A stretch of 57,781 nt of DNA from CAZWDL01 sp964632995. GTDB lineage: Bacteria > Bacteroidota > Bacteroidia > Chitinophagales > Saprospiraceae. The stretch lies in the NCBI GenBank assembly GCA_964632995.1, contig CAZWDL010000036.1, forward strand, positions 1-57,781, given 5' to 3'. This document shows, one piece after another, positions 33,178 through 41,645 of this stretch (the stretch's first letter is position 1; every line of letters begins with the position of its first letter). The notes below the pieces were generated by a model. That model did not search any database. It was not told the origin of the DNA and saw nothing but the letters and a program-made list of their open reading frames with translations. A program made the translations under genes and the position numbers.

Positions 33178-34303
33178 ACAAAACACCTGTCTTTCCCTTC
33201 TTTTTTTGTTACTCAGTGCTCTCCTGTTCTCCTGTTCCGGTCCTTCAACAGAAGCGGAAGTCATCAACGAACTCGCTTTCACCCAGAACGACTTTGTCGT
33301 CAAGCGCGGGGTCAACATCAGTCACTGGCTTTCCCAGAGCAGCCGGCGCGGGAAGGAGCGAGCCGGCTATTTTACCGAAGCAGATATGGAGATCATCGAC
33401 AGCATCGGATACGATCACATCCGCATCCCCATCGATGAGGAACAGATGTGGGATGAGGAAGGACAAAAAGAGTCAGCGGCTTTCGACCTGCTGCACGACG
33501 CTATCGGCTGGGCGGCTCAGCGCGGCTTACGCGTGATCGTCGATCTGCATATTCTGCGCTCGCACCATTTCAATGCTGAGGAAAAACCACTTTGGACCGA
33601 TCCGGCCGCCCGGGAAACTTTTTTTCAGTGCTGGCGGGACCTCTCCGCCGAACTGCGCCGGTATCCCAATATTCTTGTGGCCTACGAGCTGATGAACGAA
33701 CCCGTGGCGGACGATCCCGAAGAGTGGAACGCGCTGGTGGCTGCCGGCGTGGCGATCGTTCGCCAGGAGGAGCCGCAGCGCTATATCGTCATCGGTTCCA
33801 ACCGTTGGCAGTCGGTACACACCTTTGACGAACTGCGCATCCCGGAGAACGATCCCAATATTATTCTCAGTTTCCACTTCTACCTGCCTTTCCCGCTGAC
33901 CCATTACCAGACCAGCTGGACCTGGCTGGAGGATTACGATGGGCCTGTCCATTATCCGGGCTACCTGATCAAACCGGAAGAACTGGACACCATCTCCCCG
34001 GAATTCGCCACGCGGCTGCAGGATGACGCTAAGGTATATAATCGCGACTCTCTTCTTGTACTCATGCAGAAGCCGTTACGAAAAGCTAGGGAAACCGGCC
34101 TCAAGCTCTACTGCGGCGAATGGGGCTGCTATCCCTCCGTGCCACGCCCCGACCTGCTGGCCTGGTATCGCGATGTTCGCTATTGTTTGGAGAGTAATAA
34201 TATAGGCTGGACCAACTGGGACTACAAGGGGGGATTTGGCGTGGTGGACAGCGAAACGGGGCAGCCCATAGCGGATTTGGTGAAGGTGTTGCTGGAGGAT
34301 TAG
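33164..34303 (+). CDS. GH5-family glycoside hydrolase, lipoprotein
   Basis: 379 residues. Lipoprotein signal with Cys at residue 24 (LLFSC). Catalytic domain of clan GH-A: RGVNISHWLSQ at the start, GYDHIRIPIDEEQMW, LRVIVDLH, YELMNEP with the acid/base Glu near 178, FHFYLPFPLTHY, and YCGEWG with the nucleophile Glu near 319, ending GWTNWDYKGGFGV. Members hydrolyse beta-glucans or related polymers (endoglucanase, glucomannanase and others). It should sit on the outer or inner membrane as a lipid-anchored enzyme. No SusC/SusD pair is nearby, so it is not part of a standard polysaccharide utilisation locus. Confidence 0.9.
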   Translation: MNYFKQNTCLSLLFLLLSALLFSCSGPSTEAEVINELAFTQNDFVVKRGVNISHWLSQSSRRGKERAGYFTEADMEIIDSIGYDHIRIPIDEEQMWDEEGQKESAAFDLLHDAIGWAAQRGLRVIVDLHILRSHHFNAEEKPLWTDPAARETFFQCWRDLSAELRRYPNILVAYELMNEPVADDPEEWNALVAAGVAIVRQEEPQRYIVIGSNRWQSVHTFDELRIPENDPNIILSFHFYLPFPLTHYQTSWTWLEDYDGPVHYPGYLIKPEELDTISPEFATRLQDDAKVYNRDSLLVLMQKPLRKARETGLKLYCGEWGCYPSVPRPDLLAWYRDVRYCLESNNIGWTNWDYKGGFGVVDSETGQPIADLVKVLLED

Positions 34304-34413
34304 GTGCTGGATGCTGGATGGCGCTAGCCTTGGAATATTCCTGGATAAGCCTCGCTAAGCCCATTCCGACTTCCGACTTCCGACATCCCACTTCGATTTG
34401 GATGCTGGGTGCT
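34303..34413. repeat. Heptamer tandem repeats in the GH5 to phosphoesterase gap
   Basis: Three perfect tandem copies of TTCCGAC occur at 34364-34384, and GRTGCTG heptamers at 34303-34316 and 34401-34414. The same GRTGCTN heptamer is tandem at 7669-7689, and a different (NTCTGNN)x4 heptamer run is at 35729-35756. Seven-base periodicity recalls the STRR microrepeats of cyanobacteria. Confidence 0.45.
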
Positions 34414-35654
34414 CACGCTTCTTTCCGGCGCAGCTCCATCACAGTGATTTCCGGAAGGATGCCCACCCGTCCCGGATAGCCGAGGAAGCCCAGTCCGCGG
34501 TTAACATACAAATGCTGCTGGCCGGTGCTGTACAAGCCCGCCCAGTCTTTGTAGACGTATTTGATGGGGCTCCAACGGAACCAGCCGGGAATTTCCACAC
34601 CGAATTGCATACCGTGGGTGTGGCCGGAGAAAGTGACCGCAATATCTTTAAAATTGCCGTTCAGCACCTGTTCGCGCCAGTGTGAAGGATCGTGGGAGAG
34701 CAGCAGTTTGAGGCCGGCCTCTGCACTGCCCTGATAAGCCCGTTCCAGATCACCGTACTTGGGAAAGCGGGGATGAGCGGAGTAGTTTTCCACTCCGAGC
34801 ACCGCAACTTTTTCTCCGTTGATGGCCAGCTGCCGGTGTTCGTTGAGCAGCAGGTTCCAGCCCATCTGCCGATGGGTTGCTTTTAATTTTTCCAGGTTAG
34901 CTTCCTTATCGGATTCACTGGGCCATTGGTGGTAGTCGCCATAGTCGTGATTGCCCAGCACGGAGTATACCCCGTGTTTGGCTTCGATCTTGTCGAAGAC
35001 ATCCACAAAGTTGTCCATTTCATCGGCGCGGCTATTGACCAGATCGCCGGTGAAAAAGACGAGGTCGGCCATCTCCCGGTTGATCAGGTCGACGGCGTTG
35101 CGCACCGGCTCTTTAAAAGTGAAACTCCCGGAGTGAATATCCGATATCTGAATAATACGCAGCCCGTCCAGCGCTTCGGGAAGATCGTCCAAATGCACCG
35201 TTTTGCGGAAAACCTTGTAGCGATAGGCGTTTCGCAGCACACCGTAGGTCAGCGACAAAAAGGGGATGCTGGCGAGGAAGAAGCCCATTTGTGTCAGAAA
35301 GCGGGAACGACTGGCGTCAAACTGCTGCTCACCGGTCAACCCATGGTAAGCCGTGGTCGCCAAGCGGCGGACGTCATCGACGAGCAACAGCGGAATAATC
35401 AAAAATTTCGACAGATAGGCAATGAAGATGAATGTTCGAACAAAAGTAACCGTACTTTTGCTCCAGGTATCGGTCCACGCTGTGCTGCTGGCAAAGAAAT
35501 ACAGCACCGTTAGCAAGGGGACCGACCAGAACAAGCTGTAAAAAATCACCTTGGCGTTCGTGGACCAGTGACGTGCCAGCGTGCGAAACCCCTGAAAGGC
35601 GTAGACGTCAATGGCTAGCAAAACAACAACCAGAAGGAAAAATCGCATGAGCAA
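34413..35654 (-). CDS. Membrane metallophosphoesterase
   Basis: 413 residues. The N-terminal 150 residues contain about four membrane helices, then a calcineurin-like metallophosphoesterase domain with all metal motifs: ISDIHSGSF (DxH), FTGDLVNS (GDxxN/S), LGNHDYGDY (GNHD), LSHDPSHW (H) and SGHTHGMQFG (GHxH). This architecture is common in Bacteroidota and related to YkuE/YaeI-like enzymes, some of which act on lipids such as UDP-diacylglucosamine or phosphatidyl substrates. Here the substrate is unassigned. Single gene facing the GH5 gene. Confidence 0.88.
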   Translation of the reverse strand: MLMRFFLLVVVLLAIDVYAFQGFRTLARHWSTNAKVIFYSLFWSVPLLTVLYFFASSTAWTDTWSKSTVTFVRTFIFIAYLSKFLIIPLLLVDDVRRLATTAYHGLTGEQQFDASRSRFLTQMGFFLASIPFLSLTYGVLRNAYRYKVFRKTVHLDDLPEALDGLRIIQISDIHSGSFTFKEPVRNAVDLINREMADLVFFTGDLVNSRADEMDNFVDVFDKIEAKHGVYSVLGNHDYGDYHQWPSESDKEANLEKLKATHRQMGWNLLLNEHRQLAINGEKVAVLGVENYSAHPRFPKYGDLERAYQGSAEAGLKLLLSHDPSHWREQVLNGNFKDIAVTFSGHTHGMQFGVEIPGWFRWSPIKYVYKDWAGLYSTGQQHLYVNRGLGFLGYPGRVGILPEITVMELRRKEA

Positions 35655-35679
35655 TCAGATATGTTAAGTGAGAAGTGTC

Positions 35680-35826
35680 TAAGTGCAAGGAACGAAGTTT
35701 TGACGACCGGATACTCCTCTTTGGGAAGGTCTGGCGTCTGATATCTGGTTTCTGACGTCTTTTTGATCCGACAAGATTAAATTCCTTGCACTTAATGTCC
35801 GAGGCACTAGTTCCCAGCGCACTAGG
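35680..35826. repeat. Composite intergenic repeat: 13-bp inverted arms, heptamers and a CCTAGT palindrome
   Basis: TAAGTGCAAGGAA (35680-35692) is perfectly inverted at 35782-35794. Between the arms lie four NTCTGNN heptamers (35729-35756). Just outside, CTAGTTCCCAGCGCACTAGG (35807-35826) is the fourth copy of the CCTAGT-N9-MCTAG palindrome. No target duplication was found, so mobile origin is not claimed. Confidence 0.45.
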
Positions 35827-35875
35827 TTTATTCAATCAATAATTGTATTTGGCACTGAATAGTTTCACCACGTTG

Positions 35876-35883
35876 TAAATTTG
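35876..35883 (+). promoter_or_regulatory. Candidate -7 box (TAAATTTG) for kdsA
   Basis: Exact TAnnTTTG match about 82 bases before the kdsA start; a TTTG at 35848-35851 is a possible but slightly distant -33 element. Confidence 0.4.
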
Positions 35884-35964
35884 GCGTTATTTTTTTATTA
35901 AAAAATTCATGTCCTAATTTTAGCCATAGCAGATCAGGGCTGATAATTGGATCGCTATGGGACA

Positions 35965-36801
35965 ATGGAACAACCTAATATGCTTGAAAAAATTCCGAAT
36001 ATTAAGAATTTCGATTCCGGTAACTTCTTTCTGATTGCCGGACCCTGCGCCATCGAAGGGGAAGACATCGCTATGGAAATCGCGGAGCGAGTAGCGGCTG
36101 TTTGTGAAGAGCTGCGCATTCCCTATATTTTCAAAGGCTCTTATCGCAAGGCCAACCGTTCGCGCATCGATTCCTTTACCGGGATAGGCGACGAGCGGGC
36201 GCTGCGCATCCTTCGCAAAGTAGGAGAGCGTTTCGGTATACCGACCACGACCGACATCCATGCCGATGAAGAGGCAGCTATGGCTGCGGCCTACGTCGAT
36301 GTACTGCAAATTCCGGCCTTTCTATGCCGGCAGACCAGCCTGCTGGTTGCCGCTGCGAAAACGGGTAAGGTGGTCAATATCAAAAAAGGACAATTTCTGA
36401 GTCCCGCCGCTATGCAGTTTGCCAGAAACAAAGTGATCGATAGCGGCAATGACAAAGTGATGCTCACCGAACGCGGAGTAAGCTTCGGTTATACGGACCT
36501 GCTGGTCGATTTCCGGGGAATCCCAACGATGCAATCTCTTGGCGCTCCGGTCATACTCGACTGCACTCATTCACTGCAGCAGCCCAACCAGTCGAGCGGG
36601 GTCACGGGTGGCCGCCCCGCAATGATCGAAACGATCGCCCGTGCCGGTGTCGCCGTTGGGGTCGATGGATTATTTATGGAAACGCATCCCCGGCCGTCCG
36701 AAGCAAAATCCGATGCGGCCAACATGTTGCCCCTCGATCAGCTCAAACTGCTTCTGGAGAAACTGGTCCGCATCCGACAGGCGATCGGGCAAGGAGCTTG
36801 A
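35965..36801 (+). CDS. kdsA: 3-deoxy-D-manno-octulosonate 8-phosphate synthase
   Basis: 278 residues from ATG 35965; a TTG at 35947 and ATG 35980 are other in-frame options. The enzyme condenses phosphoenolpyruvate with arabinose-5-phosphate to Kdo-8-phosphate for the lipopolysaccharide core. Family motifs: LIAGPCAIEG, FKGSYRKANRS, GIPTTTDIHADEEA, DVLQIPAFLCRQTSLL, VNIKKGQFLSP, MLTERGVSFGYTDLLVDFR, FMETHPRPSEAKSDAANMLPLD. The LCRQTSLL region is as in Kdo8P rather than DAHP synthases. CDS downstream on the same strand may be co-transcribed. Confidence 0.95.
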   Translation: MEQPNMLEKIPNIKNFDSGNFFLIAGPCAIEGEDIAMEIAERVAAVCEELRIPYIFKGSYRKANRSRIDSFTGIGDERALRILRKVGERFGIPTTTDIHADEEAAMAAAYVDVLQIPAFLCRQTSLLVAAAKTGKVVNIKKGQFLSPAAMQFARNKVIDSGNDKVMLTERGVSFGYTDLLVDFRGIPTMQSLGAPVILDCTHSLQQPNQSSGVTGGRPAMIETIARAGVAVGVDGLFMETHPRPSEAKSDAANMLPLDQLKLLLEKLVRIRQAIGQGA

Positions 36802-36856
36802 TGCAACTATCCTGGGAAATACAGCGTTATAGCGAAAGGTCAGAAAAACCGAATTT

Positions 36857-37336
36857 ATGAAATACTTCCTCTTATTGCTGTTGAGTGGCGGCTGCTTCGG
36901 TGTGTTTGCGCAGGTGCAGCAGATTACTCATCAGACTTTCGAGTTAAGTGATTCCATCACGGTGGTAGAGCTCGATATTTACGGGGCTTACCAGGTAGAG
37001 CCCTGGCCCGGGAATGCGATCTTGCTGGAGACGCAGGTGCGGCTGTACAATGCTTCGCAAAACATCCTGGATCATCTGCTGAAAATCGGCCGCTATGAAT
37101 TGGAAGAGCAGGTACAGGGCAGCCTGTTGTTATTGATTTCTAAAGACAAGGAACGCCCCGCTATCAAGACCAGCAAGGGAGAGTGCTTTGAGGAAGTGGA
37201 GCAATTGCTGTACCTGCCCGAAGAGTTTGTCCCGGAAGGAGAAAACCGCTGGCAGCGCCCGGTACAGCAGCCTGAACCGGCTTCACCAGGCATCGATTCC
37301 ACGGGAACCGCCGGTCCGGGAAAAACAGGAAACTGA
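36857..37336 (+). CDS. Small secreted protein of unknown function
   Basis: 159 residues with a signal peptide at about 1-18 (ends VFAQ). The following 100 residues (ITVVELDIYGAYQVEPWPGNAILLETQVRLYNAS) have the strand pattern seen at the start of adhesin-like DUF4097-type proteins, but too little is present to name a family. The C-terminus is proline-rich and disordered (QQPEPASPGIDSTG). It ends four bases before the FAD dehydrogenase start, so the two are probably one transcript with kdsA upstream. Confidence 0.6.
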   Translation: MKYFLLLLLSGGCFGVFAQVQQITHQTFELSDSITVVELDIYGAYQVEPWPGNAILLETQVRLYNASQNILDHLLKIGRYELEEQVQGSLLLLISKDKERPAIKTSKGECFEEVEQLLYLPEEFVPEGENRWQRPVQQPEPASPGIDSTGTAGPGKTGN

Positions 37337-37340
37337 GTCC

Positions 37341-38930
37341 ATGATTAAGGAACTGGAACTAAAATTGCTGCCTGCCCAGGCAGCAGACGAGCATTTTATC
37401 AGAAATAAAGCGGCGCAGAAGCTGCGTATACCGCCAGCTGACATTGAGGAGATTCTTCCGCTTCGCCGCTCTATCGATGCGCGCGGAGCCCGGCCGGTCG
37501 TCCGTATGCGGGTAGCGGTGTATGCGGGGGAGAAATACCAGCCGGAGGCAGCTCTGCTCGACCAGCTGCAAGAGGTAGCTGGTCGCCCGGAGGTGATTAT
37601 CGTCGGCGCCGGGCCGGCGGGCTATTTTGCTGCCCTGGAACTCATTGAGCAGGGGCTCAAACCGGTGATTTTCGACCGGGGCAAGGATGTGCGCGCCCGC
37701 CGTCGCGACCTGAGAGCCATTCAGCAGTTTTCTGAAGTCAACCCCGATTCGAATTACTGCTTCGGTGAAGGCGGGGCAGGCACCTATTCCGACGGTAAAC
37801 TCTACACGCGTTCCCACAAGCGTGGACACATCGACAAAGCCATGCGTCTGTTGGTGGAACACGGCGCCCATCCGGACATACTCGTCGATGCCCATCCGCA
37901 TATCGGCTCCAATAAGTTGCCAAAAATCGTGGCAAATATTCGCGAAACCATCCGTCACTACGGCGGGGCGATACATTTTGGTAGTTCCGTGACGGATTTT
38001 ATCGTTCGTCAGGGAGCTATGAAAGGAGTGGTAGTCAATGGAGAAACCGAGTATTACGGGGAGGCTGTCATCCTCGCTACCGGACATTCCGCCCGGGATA
38101 TATATGCATTGTTGCATCGGCGGGGGATTACCGTGGAGGCCAAACCCTTCGCCCTGGGGGTTCGCATTGAACACCCGCAGGCGCTGATCGATCGCATTCA
38201 ATACAATCAGGAGCCGCGGGAGGAACATCTGCCGGCGGCCAGTTACAAGTTGGTGACCCAGGTGAGGGGGCGCGGCGTTTTTTCCTTTTGCATGTGTCCG
38301 GGCGGCCTGGTGGTGCCCGCGGCTACCGCACCGGGAGAAATCGTTGTCAACGGCATGTCCATGTCGCGCCGCGATTCTGCCTACGCCAACTCCGGCACCG
38401 TCGTGGCTATCGAGCTGGAAGATCTGAAGGAGTACCAGGAGCAGTTTGGCCTGTTCGCCGGCCTTGAGCTGCAGCGCCGGGTGGAACAGGCCATGTACAA
38501 CTACGGTGACGGCAGCCAGCGGGGGCCGGCTCAGCGATTGCCCGATTTTGTGCGGGGAAAGCAGTCGGATACGGTGCCTGCCAGTTCCTACATTCCAGGA
38601 TTGTACAGCGCGCCGCTTCATGAACTTTTACCCAAAGAGATCTACCGGCGACTGCAGCGCGGTGTAGAAGATTTTGGTCGCAAAATGCCGGGGTATTTCA
38701 CGGAAGAAGCAGTGGTTATCGGGACGGAAAGCCGCACCAGCGCTCCGGTGCGTATACCCCGCGACCGGAAATCCTATATGCATATATCTGTCGGCGGGTT
38801 GTTTCCTGCCGGTGAGGGTGCCGGTTACGCTGGAGGTATTATCTCTGCGGCGATGGACGGGCAGAACGTCGCTAAAGCCGTTGCAAAATTTTTAGCTGAA
38901 TCTCCGAGGGTTTATCAGCGGACTTCTTAA
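37341..38930 (+). CDS. NAD(P)/FAD-dependent dehydrogenase
   Basis: 529 residues from ATG 37341 (MIKELELKLLPAQAADE); the longer open frame upstream overlaps the previous gene and is rejected. N-terminal extension typical of the large COG2509-type FAD dehydrogenases (RRSIDARGARPVVRMRV), then the dinucleotide fold VIIVGAGPAGYFAALELIEQG near residue 85, FGEGGAGTYSDGKLYTR, a second glycine motif (VILATGHSARD), and the C-terminal FAD contact GLFPAGEGAGYAGGIISAAMDG. A cytoplasmic oxidoreductase whose electron partners are unknown. Confidence 0.88.
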   Translation: MIKELELKLLPAQAADEHFIRNKAAQKLRIPPADIEEILPLRRSIDARGARPVVRMRVAVYAGEKYQPEAALLDQLQEVAGRPEVIIVGAGPAGYFAALELIEQGLKPVIFDRGKDVRARRRDLRAIQQFSEVNPDSNYCFGEGGAGTYSDGKLYTRSHKRGHIDKAMRLLVEHGAHPDILVDAHPHIGSNKLPKIVANIRETIRHYGGAIHFGSSVTDFIVRQGAMKGVVVNGETEYYGEAVILATGHSARDIYALLHRRGITVEAKPFALGVRIEHPQALIDRIQYNQEPREEHLPAASYKLVTQVRGRGVFSFCMCPGGLVVPAATAPGEIVVNGMSMSRRDSAYANSGTVVAIELEDLKEYQEQFGLFAGLELQRRVEQAMYNYGDGSQRGPAQRLPDFVRGKQSDTVPASSYIPGLYSAPLHELLPKEIYRRLQRGVEDFGRKMPGYFTEEAVVIGTESRTSAPVRIPRDRKSYMHISVGGLFPAGEGAGYAGGIISAAMDGQNVAKAVAKFLAESPRVYQRTS

Positions 38931-38958
38931 CTTGCCCGCTTATCTTAAAGTTGCCTGA

Positions 38959-39378
38959 ATGAAAGATCTCTTTGACCTGATAGGACGAATTTTCGTCTCC
39001 TTTATTTTCCTCTACGATGCGTTTGATTCAATCTTTTATTTTAAAGAAACAAAGGTGAAAATGACCGAATACGGTCTGAACTGGAATCAGGACCTGTTGC
39101 TCTATGGCGCAATTTTTATTCTGCTGGTGGGCGGAACACTGGTGCTGATCGGTTATCGCGCTGGTTTTGGGGTTACGCTTCTCCTGCTTTACTGGATCCC
39201 CGTTACCTTTATCGTCCACTCTTTCTGGAATGACCCGGAGCCGGAACGCCGCTTGCAAGCCATCATGTTTATGAAGAATATCGCCATCACCGGCGGCTTG
39301 CTGATTATCCTTGTTAACGGCAGCGGAAAATACAGTATCAAACGCTTGTTTGCCACGGCCCGGGTGCCGGGCGCCTGA
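38959..39378 (+). CDS. DoxX-like membrane protein
   Basis: 139 residues with four predicted membrane helices (near 8-25, 48-68, 72-92, 108-125). The pattern LIGRIFVSFIFLYDAFDSI at the N-terminus and the MTEYGLNW loop match the DoxX/SURF4-like family seen in Bacteroidota. Function is not settled for this family. It starts 28 bases after the FAD dehydrogenase and may share its transcript. Confidence 0.8.
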   Translation: MKDLFDLIGRIFVSFIFLYDAFDSIFYFKETKVKMTEYGLNWNQDLLLYGAIFILLVGGTLVLIGYRAGFGVTLLLLYWIPVTFIVHSFWNDPEPERRLQAIMFMKNIAITGGLLIILVNGSGKYSIKRLFATARVPGA

Positions 39379-39439
39379 GAGAGCCGGCACTGCCTTGCTA
39401 TGCCCGGAAACTTTTACCCACTCCAATTAAGGAAGATGC

Positions 39440-40297
39440 TCAGCCACTATTATTCCCCTCCGGGTTCAGCCGCTCGCCGCAGTATTTACAGAAAACGGCG
39501 TCATTGGTATGCCCTTCCATTCCACAGTGGCGGCAGGCCTGATTGGTCATTTTTTTAGCATCCCGCTGGGATTGAATCAACTCCGCAGAGACAATACCCG
39601 TAGGTACTGCAATGACGGCATAACCGAGGATCATTACCATAGCGGAAAGAAATTGTCCTAAGTTGGTGAGAGGGGTAATATCCCCGTATCCTACTGTCGT
39701 TAAGGTAACGATGGCCCAATAGATGGCTTTGGGGATGCTGGAAAAACCAGAATCCTGCCCTTCTTCCACCAGGTACATAATGGAACCGATGATGGTGACG
39801 GCAACGAGTATAAAGGAAATGAATACCGTGATCTTGACGCGGCTGGCTCGCAGCGCGCTAATGAGTACGTAGCCCTCACGTAAAAAGTGACTGAGCTTGA
39901 AAATCCTGAACACTCTTAAAAGACGCAGGGCCCTGATCACGAGCAGGTACTGACTGCCGGCCAACAGCAGACTCAGGTAAGTGGGCAGCACAGCAAGCAG
40001 GTCCACTATACCAAAAAAACTGGTGGCGTACTTTATAGGCTTGTAAACGCAGTAGAGCCGGAGTATATACTCGATGGTGAAAAGAATCGTGAAGATCCAT
40101 TCCAAGCTCAAAAAAATCGTGTGGTACCGGTCATTCAAACTGGGAATACTCTCTAATACTACGGTCAATACGCTGGCGAGGATGAGAATCAGCAGCCCTA
40201 CATCGAAAGCTTTGCCCATGGGCGTATCCGCCTCGAATATGATTTCATGTAGTTTTTCCCGCAGCGGGCTGAGGGCTTGCTCCTGTTTTCCGGGCAT
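39440..40297 (-). CDS. Voltage-gated K+ channel with C-terminal zinc ribbon
   Basis: 285 residues from ATG 40297 (MPGKQEQALSP); the frame is open 25 codons further up but that part is low quality. Six membrane helices: S1 near 32-55, S4 with the arginine ladder RALRLLRVFRIFKL, the pore loop with selectivity filter TVGYGDITP, and S6 up to AVPTGIVSAEL. The cytoplasmic tail carries two CxxC pairs (CRHCG...CKYCGERLNPEG), a zinc ribbon, which could sense metal or assist tetramer assembly. Single gene on the minus strand. Confidence 0.9.
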   Translation of the reverse strand: MPGKQEQALSPLREKLHEIIFEADTPMGKAFDVGLLILILASVLTVVLESIPSLNDRYHTIFLSLEWIFTILFTIEYILRLYCVYKPIKYATSFFGIVDLLAVLPTYLSLLLAGSQYLLVIRALRLLRVFRIFKLSHFLREGYVLISALRASRVKITVFISFILVAVTIIGSIMYLVEEGQDSGFSSIPKAIYWAIVTLTTVGYGDITPLTNLGQFLSAMVMILGYAVIAVPTGIVSAELIQSQRDAKKMTNQACRHCGMEGHTNDAVFCKYCGERLNPEGNNSG

Positions 40298-40359
40298 AAA
40301 TATCTTTGTTTGAGGAAAAATACAATATCCTTTTTTTTTCTGAAAGGATTTAAATATCC

Positions 40360-40367
40360 TATTTTTG
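40360..40367 (+). promoter_or_regulatory. Candidate -7 box (TATTTTTG) for the LytTR regulator
   Basis: Exact TAnnTTTG match. It predicts a leader of about 130 nt that contains a CAACAA/TTGTTG stem (40416-40430) and an ACCTCT/AGAGGT stem (40463-40478). Confidence 0.45.
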
Positions 40368-40503
40368 CACAACCCGGATAAAAGACTTACTTTCCATATT
40401 GCATTTGACTTACGGCAACAATAGTTGTTGAAAGTTTTAATATTTATTGTTAATTTAATTTTACCTCTAACAAGAGGTGCGGGCTTCTAAAACAGGGAAT
40501 GTC

Positions 40504-41265
40504 GTGATAAAAGCTGTCATTGTAGAGGATGAAATTAAGGGACGCAACAACTTGAAGAACCTGCTGTCTCAACATTGTGGCGATGTAGAAGTGATTGGCG
40601 AAGCCGGAAGTGTGGGAGAGGGGCTGGGGCTTATTGCTGACTTTTCCGAGCAGTTGGATGTGGCCTTTTTGGATATCAGTTTGCCGGATGGCCTGGTCTT
40701 TCAACTTTTGAACCAGCTGGGGTCTATTGGTTTCGAGATCATTTTCGTCACTGCCTACGAGCAGTACGCCATCAAGGCCTGTGAGTACAGCTCTATCGGT
40801 TATATACTGAAGCCCATCGACCCCGATTTGCTCAAGGAAGCGGTTGCGCGGATCCGGCAGCGCCGGGATGGGCAGATGGATCGCCGGCTGGAGATCTTCA
40901 ACAATGCTTACAACAATCCCAATGCCTTTACCAAAATGAGTATTTCGGCTTTGGACGGTATCTATTTCGTGAACATCCGCGATATTGTTCGCTTCGAAGC
41001 AGAGGATAATTATACCCATATTTTCCTTAACAACGGAGAGCGAATCACCGCTTCGAAGACGATCAAGTCCTACGAAGACCTTTTAACCCCTTTTAACTTT
41101 TACCGCGTCCACAAACGCCACGTCATCAACCTCAATTTCATGAGAATGTTCGTAAAGGGAGACGGCGGATACCTCATTATGGATGATGGTATACGCATCG
41201 AGGTTTCCCGCCGGCGCCGGCCGGCATTCATGGAACAGATGCGACGCTTGCAGGAAGGCCTTTAA
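40504..41265 (+). CDS. LytTR-family response regulator
   Basis: 253 residues from GTG 40504 (read MIKAVIVEDE), the usual opening of receiver domains; the in-frame GTG at 40477 would lie on a hairpin and add an atypical extension. Receiver domain at about 1-120: acidic pair VEDE, phospho-acceptor Asp in AFLDISLPDG, VTAYEQYA, and Lys in GYILKPID. LytTR DNA-binding domain at about 150-253: EAEDNYTHIFLNNGERITASKTIKSYEDLL, FYRVHKRHVINL. The usual partner is a YehU/LytS-type kinase; one lies 470 bases downstream behind a double-glycine peptide gene. Probably it controls that peptide gene; this is inference. Confidence 0.92.
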   Translation: MIKAVIVEDEIKGRNNLKNLLSQHCGDVEVIGEAGSVGEGLGLIADFSEQLDVAFLDISLPDGLVFQLLNQLGSIGFEIIFVTAYEQYAIKACEYSSIGYILKPIDPDLLKEAVARIRQRRDGQMDRRLEIFNNAYNNPNAFTKMSISALDGIYFVNIRDIVRFEAEDNYTHIFLNNGERITASKTIKSYEDLLTPFNFYRVHKRHVINLNFMRMFVKGDGGYLIMDDGIRIEVSRRRRPAFMEQMRRLQEGL

Positions 41266-41379
41266 AGGAAGCTTCTCGTGTTGAGCACACCGCTGTATTG
41301 CCGTTCTGAATCGGCGGATAAGCCGGATCATAGAATTGCTCAGCAAAAAATGGGAATTTATCATCTGATTATCATATCT

Positions 41380-41387
41380 TATTTTTG
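41380..41387 (+). promoter_or_regulatory. Candidate promoter (-7 TATTTTTG) for the double-glycine peptide gene
   Basis: Exact TAnnTTTG match, with TTTA at 41357-41360 as a near -33 element 19 bases upstream. It lies between the response regulator and the peptide gene, so the peptide has its own start signal and a leader of about 105 nt. Confidence 0.5.
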
Positions 41388-41498
41388 TAAAAAAAATATG
41401 AATGGATTAGCAGGAAAAAGTTTTGGACTCGCAATTATTTTGTAATTTTACTAGCGCCCGTTGCTGTTTTATCCCAAGGATTATAAAACTGAGGTACT

Positions 41499-41639
41499 AT
41501 GGGAAAACCCAAGAAAAATTTAAAAGACCTGAAAAAGGATCTCAAAACCATCAAGAAAGATGATATGAACAAGATCACTGGTGGGAAGAAAAAAAAGAAG
41601 AAATGGAATAATGGTTGCGGAGGCATTGTGCCACAGTAA
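41499..41639 (+). CDS. Double-glycine leader peptide (RiPP/bacteriocin-like precursor)
   Basis: 46 residues, ATG 41499, TAA 41637. The leader MGKPKKNLKDLKKDLKTIKK is followed by DDMNKITGG, which fits the Bacteroidota GG-leader pattern (L..L....EEM.KI.GG) cut by C39 peptidase/ABC exporters. The predicted core after GG is KKKKKKWNNGCGGIVPQ: six lysines, then Trp, one Cys and a Gly-rich end. It lies between a LytTR regulator and a histidine kinase, with its own promoter and two terminators, so it could be a secreted signal or bacteriocin controlled by, or sensed by, this pair. No exporter or modification enzyme is in the window. The alternative is an ordinary small basic protein. Confidence 0.68.
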   Translation: MGKPKKNLKDLKKDLKTIKKDDMNKITGGKKKKKKWNNGCGGIVPQ

Positions 41640-41645
41640 CAACCC

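Noticed and set aside
37359..38621. 420-codon minus-strand frame opposite the FAD dehydrogenase
   Set aside because: It is the shadow of a GC-rich gene with clear family motifs on the plus strand; no motif is present in the antisense frame.
31353..39378. Polysaccharide utilisation locus around GH5
   Set aside because: No SusC/SusD pair, transporter or sugar regulator lies beside the GH5 gene; neighbours are unrelated housekeeping genes.
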